Source: CALBPI01 sp039821645 (GTDB taxonomy: Bacteria > Pseudomonadota > Gammaproteobacteria > Steroidobacterales > Woeseiaceae). From it: a stretch of 64,000 bases of DNA. The stretch spans positions 19,416-83,415 of the forward strand of contig JBCBNU010000006.1 of assembly GCA_039821645.1 (NCBI GenBank), given 5' to 3'. The stretch's first letter is position 1; the number at the start of each line of letters is the position of its first letter. Position numbers and translations under genes: made by a program. The notes below the pieces were generated by a model. That model did no database searches, was not told the origin of the DNA, and worked only from the letters and a program-made list of their open reading frames with translations. Positions 61,245 through 64,000 of the stretch are shown piece after piece.

Positions 61245-62556
61245 CCTCACGTGCCACAGACTCGCTAACCCAATCCGCGACTGTGACGTTGCCCGTACAA
61301 GCGAGTATCTGAGCATCGATAGTTGCGCTGAGTGTTGATGTCGCACCTGACCAACTTGGCATTACCACCAAATCTGACTCGCCTGCGCGTACTGCTGCGA
61401 GTACGTCCGCCAGTGTCATCTCATGGATATCACGCGCCGGCTTTAGGTGGGACTCTGTACTTGTGAGCAGTAGTCCGGCGGCCTCTAACTCGTTGGCAAC
61501 GCTTTGCAGATAGATTCCAGCAACACCGATCTGCTCGGATAGCGTCCTGAGTGTGATCGGCGCTGACGATCGCTTGAACGCAACCGCGGCGGCTCGCATC
61601 AATTCGAGCGCAAGGCGCTCACGGGTTGCGTTGGGCATGGTTGGGTCATCTTCGCCGATACTGAGATAGGCGCGATTTTGAAAGTAGAACGCTATGCGGG
61701 CGCCTAGCAGAAGCACCAGCCAATTCACGTACAGCCAGATCAGCGTCAGAATCGCAATGGCGAAGCTGGCGTAAATGACGAGTGTGCGCGAACTCGATGC
61801 CACGAACTCAGCGAAGAAAATTCCGCACAGCGCCCACAATGATCCTGCCGTCGCGCCCCCAACCAATGCCGCACGCCAGTCAACGCGCGCGTTCGGTAGC
61901 CACTTGTAGAGTGCCGTGAACAGGGCGACGACCAGCAGTACCGGTAGCAGTTTGCTGATGCCCACAGTGACCGGGCCGAACACAGCGGAGTCCGATACCG
62001 CTTGCAGGACCGCCGAATTGCGGAGCGACGCCAGTGTGGTGAACGCGAGCGTCATGACCAGCGGCGCGACCAGCAGTACCGCAGCGTAGTCGACGATACG
62101 TCTGCTCAAACTCCGCGGTTTACCAACATGCCAGACAAAATTGAAGCTTGCCTCGACCTTTTGCACCATCGAAATGGCGGTGTAGAGGAACGCTGCGAGG
62201 CTCAGTCCGCCGAGTACAGTCCCTCGGACGTTATTCACCATGCCGAGTACGTTTTCGGTCAACGCTCGCCCCTGATCGCCCAGCGGCGCCAGAAACTCAT
62301 TGAGCAGCGGTGCAAGTTCGAGATGCAGATTGAGACCGCGCAGGACCGAGAAACTGAATGCAATCAACGGCACTGTCGCCAGCAGCGTCGAGTAAACGAG
62401 CCCCATGGCATGTAACGACAGCTGACCGCCTACGAGGTCGCGCGACAGTCCAAGCGCATATCGCAAGAGCACGATCGGTCCACGAATCCAGAGCGGTTTG
62501 CTCGCATGACTCGAATCCCAGAGCCAGTCATGCAGGCGTTGCGTCACCTTTGTCAT
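61222..62556 (-). CDS. yihY: YihY/BrkB-family membrane protein with winged-helix-like tail
   Basis: 444 aa. The N-terminal 290 residues are the YihY (UPF0761) domain with about six helices: LSLHAMGLVYSTLLATVPLIAFSFSVLRGL and a final WLYVNWLVLLLGARIAFYFQ. The last 150 residues are soluble; LRTLSEQIGVAGIYLQSVANELEAAGLL looks like a winged helix. The start ATG 62556 is the first that gives a family-like N-terminus. Substrate unknown. Confidence 0.85.
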   Translation of the reverse strand: MTKVTQRLHDWLWDSSHASKPLWIRGPIVLLRYALGLSRDLVGGQLSLHAMGLVYSTLLATVPLIAFSFSVLRGLNLHLELAPLLNEFLAPLGDQGRALTENVLGMVNNVRGTVLGGLSLAAFLYTAISMVQKVEASFNFVWHVGKPRSLSRRIVDYAAVLLVAPLVMTLAFTTLASLRNSAVLQAVSDSAVFGPVTVGISKLLPVLLVVALFTALYKWLPNARVDWRAALVGGATAGSLWALCGIFFAEFVASSSRTLVIYASFAIAILTLIWLYVNWLVLLLGARIAFYFQNRAYLSIGEDDPTMPNATRERLALELMRAAAVAFKRSSAPITLRTLSEQIGVAGIYLQSVANELEAAGLLLTSTESHLKPARDIHEMTLADVLAAVRAGESDLVVMPSWSGATSTLSATIDAQILACTGNVTVADWVSESVAREVSSRQSS

Positions 62557-62597
62557 CACGGCAATGTAGCAGCTTCGTATGCACCGGGGGCAATCCG

Positions 62598-63437
62598 ATG
62601 GCGCTAGACACCGACTATCCGCACCGCATTGTGTGCATGACCGAGGAAACCACAGAGACACTGTATGCGCTGGAAGAACAATGGCGCATTGTTGGAATAT
62701 CCGGGTTCACTGTCAGGCCTGCCAGCGCACGGAAGGAAAAACCGAAGGTGTCCGCCTTTACGAGCGCAAAGATCGATAAGATCCTCGCGCTAAAGCCCGA
62801 TCTTGTTCTCGGCTTTTCTGATATTCAGGCAGACATCGCCGCGGCATTGATCAAGGCTGGCGTGACGGTGAAGGTCTTTAACCATCGCTCTGTCCCCGAA
62901 ATCTTTCAGATGATTCGCGTACTTGGTGGCATGATTGGCTGTGAGGCAAAGGCTCAGAGTTACGCAGCATCGCTGCAAGGCGGACTGGAGCGTTTGAGGA
63001 CGCGAGCGCTACCTGCTCGGCGACCGAAAGTCTATTTCGAGGAATGGGACGATCCGCTGATTAGCGGTATCCGCTGGGTGAGCGAGCTGATCGAAATTGC
63101 GGGTGGCGCCGATGCTTTCCCCGAGCTTGCCGCTGAGTCGCTCGCGAAAGCCAGAATCATCGAGCACCCGGAACGTGTCATCGAGGCACAGCCGGACATC
63201 ATCATCGGCTCGTGGTGCGGCAAGAAATTCAGGCCCGAACGGGTCGCCGAAAGGCCGGGTTGGCAGGAAATCCCCGCGGTCGCGTACGGGCACATCTACG
63301 AGATCAAATCTCCGATTATTTTACAGCCCGGGCCTGCGGCACTCACTGAGGGTGTCCAGGAAATTGCGGCCATTATTAATCGATGGGCCGAGTCGGTTCA
63401 GCCCGATTCCGTCAGCCGTGAGAGTGCTTCTGCGTAG
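62598..63437 (+). CDS. Cobalamin-binding-like protein (BtuF/FhuD-type fold), no signal peptide
   Basis: 279 aa. Periplasmic-binding-protein fold of the PF01497 group: RIVCMTEETTETLYALEEQWRIVGIS, then KIDKILALKPDLVLGFSDIQ and IEAQPDIIIGSWCGKKF. No signal peptide or lipobox is seen at ATG 62598, so it may be cytoplasmic. No ABC transporter adjoins. The 3' end overlaps the convergent purC by 40 bases. A B12 ligand is inferred from family naming only. Confidence 0.78.
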   Translation: MALDTDYPHRIVCMTEETTETLYALEEQWRIVGISGFTVRPASARKEKPKVSAFTSAKIDKILALKPDLVLGFSDIQADIAAALIKAGVTVKVFNHRSVPEIFQMIRVLGGMIGCEAKAQSYAASLQGGLERLRTRALPARRPKVYFEEWDDPLISGIRWVSELIEIAGGADAFPELAAESLAKARIIEHPERVIEAQPDIIIGSWCGKKFRPERVAERPGWQEIPAVAYGHIYEIKSPIILQPGPAALTEGVQEIAAIINRWAESVQPDSVSRESASA

Positions 63438-64000
63438 CGCTCGGCGGTGCCCGAAATAATCGGTTCAGGAAGCGAGGGACCAGGTGGGGTTTTGTCCCAA
63501 TCGAGCGTCTCCAGATAGTCTCTGACAAATTGTTTGTCGAAACTTTCGGGGCTGCGACCGGCAGCGTACGAATCAGCAGGCCAGAACCGCGAAGAATCCG
63601 GCGTCAGTACTTCGTCAATCAAAACGACGTTGTCGTCGGCGTCCAGACCAAATTCGAATTTGGTATCCGCGATGATGATTCCGCGCACGCTCGCAAACGC
63701 AGCGCCGAATGCGTACAAGCTCTGGGAAATGCGTTCGATTTCATTTGCGCGTTTTATGCCGATCAAATCAGCCAGTTCCGCGCGCGTGATGTTCTCGTCG
63801 TGATCGCCCACTGCAGCCTTCGTGGCGGGGGTGAATAACGGTTGTGGCAGCCGCGCGGCTTGTTGCAGATCCTCGGGCAATCGGTGTCCACAAACGCCGC
63901 CGGTTCGCTGGTAGTCTCGCCATCCGGAGCCGATCAGATACCCCCTTACGACCGCCTCCATCGGCAATGGCCGCAGCGCATGCACGATCATGGTTCTGTC
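63398..64000 (-). CDS. purC: PurC, SAICAR synthase (5' partial)
   Basis: Phosphoribosylaminoimidazole-succinocarboxamide synthase. The gene runs off the right edge, so the N-terminal region is missing. Seen are LRPLPMEAVVRGYLIGSGWRDYQRTG, FTPATKAAVGDHDENIT, IADTKFEFGLD and LIDEVLTPDSSRFW with DKQFVRDYL. The C-terminal length fits the longer, eukaryote-like PurC type. Confidence 0.95.
   Translation of the reverse strand, partial: DRTMIVHALRPLPMEAVVRGYLIGSGWRDYQRTGGVCGHRLPEDLQQAARLPQPLFTPATKAAVGDHDENITRAELADLIGIKRANEIERISQSLYAFGAAFASVRGIIIADTKFEFGLDADDNVVLIDEVLTPDSSRFWPADSYAAGRSPESFDKQFVRDYLETLDWDKTPPGPSLPEPIISGTAERYAEALSRLTESG

Overview
The window is a stretch of a proteobacterial chromosome, most likely a gammaproteobacterium. 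The flanking gene orders miaB-ybeZ-ybeY-corC-lnt, leuS-lptE, holA-nadD-rsfS-rlmH, maf-rng-yhdP-tldD and darP/pmbA are those of gammaproteobacteria. Between lptE and holA lies a photosynthesis gene cluster (PGC) of about 32 kb for type-II (quinone) reaction-centre anoxygenic photosynthesis. The only ring-E cyclase present is the O2-dependent AcsF. No BchE, RuBisCO or second antenna operon is visible, so the best reading is an aerobic anoxygenic phototroph that makes bacteriochlorophyll a with an LH1-RC core. Species cannot be named from the sequence alone.

Layout. 1-8.2 kb: housekeeping genes miaB(partial)-ybeZ-ybeY-corC-lnt-leuS-lptE. 8.2-9.4 kb: two unrecognised genes at the PGC border. 9.4-12.8 kb (minus): bchP, a PucC-family transporter and bchG. 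12.9-15.3 kb (minus): the regulators ppsR and aerR/ppaA. 15.5-30.4 kb (plus): bchF-N-B-L-M, lhaA, puhA, a puhB-puhC fusion, acsF, puhE, bchI-D-O and crtB, nearly all overlapping or tightly spaced. 30.4-31.4 kb (minus): crtC. 31.5-41.2 kb (plus): crtE-F, bchC-X-Y-Z, a pufQ-position gene, pufB-A-L-M. 41.3-46.9 kb: hisI, cysS, sufE, yidD, a membrane protein, a MerC-like gene with a likely Zur box, a Trm112-like gene, then holA. 46.9-55.9 kb: nadD-rsfS-rlmH-maf-rng-yhdP-tldD. 56-64 kb: two small ORFs, an ExeA-type ATPase with an FHA domain, purK-purE-darP, pmbA, yihY, a cobalamin-binding-like protein and purC (partial).

How it works together. BchI/D (with an absent BchH), BchM, AcsF, BchNBL, BchF, BchXYZ, BchC, BchG and BchP carry protoporphyrin to phytylated bacteriochlorophyll a. 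CrtE and CrtB make phytoene, and CrtC and CrtF make hydroxylated/methoxylated carotenoids, but the CrtI and CrtD desaturases between them are not here. PufL/PufM/PuhA form the reaction centre and PufA/PufB the LH1 ring; LhaA, the PuhB-PuhC fusion, PuhE and the pufQ-position protein are assembly factors. PpsR and B12-binding AerR are the local regulators. TGT-N12-ACA operators upstream of bchG, between crtC and crtE, and upstream of bchC, plus near-matches upstream of bchF, fit PpsR control.

The most notable points are: the pufQ-position protein aligns without gaps to the LH1 beta chain but has Arg in place of the bacteriochlorophyll-binding His; puhB and puhC are fused; bchH, crtI, crtD and pufC are absent; the reaction centre has the Asn-L213/Asp-M44 proton-pathway arrangement; and the cluster separates lptE from holA. 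No tRNA, rRNA, CRISPR array, insertion sequence or prophage was seen, and no gene-free stretch exceeds 300 bases.
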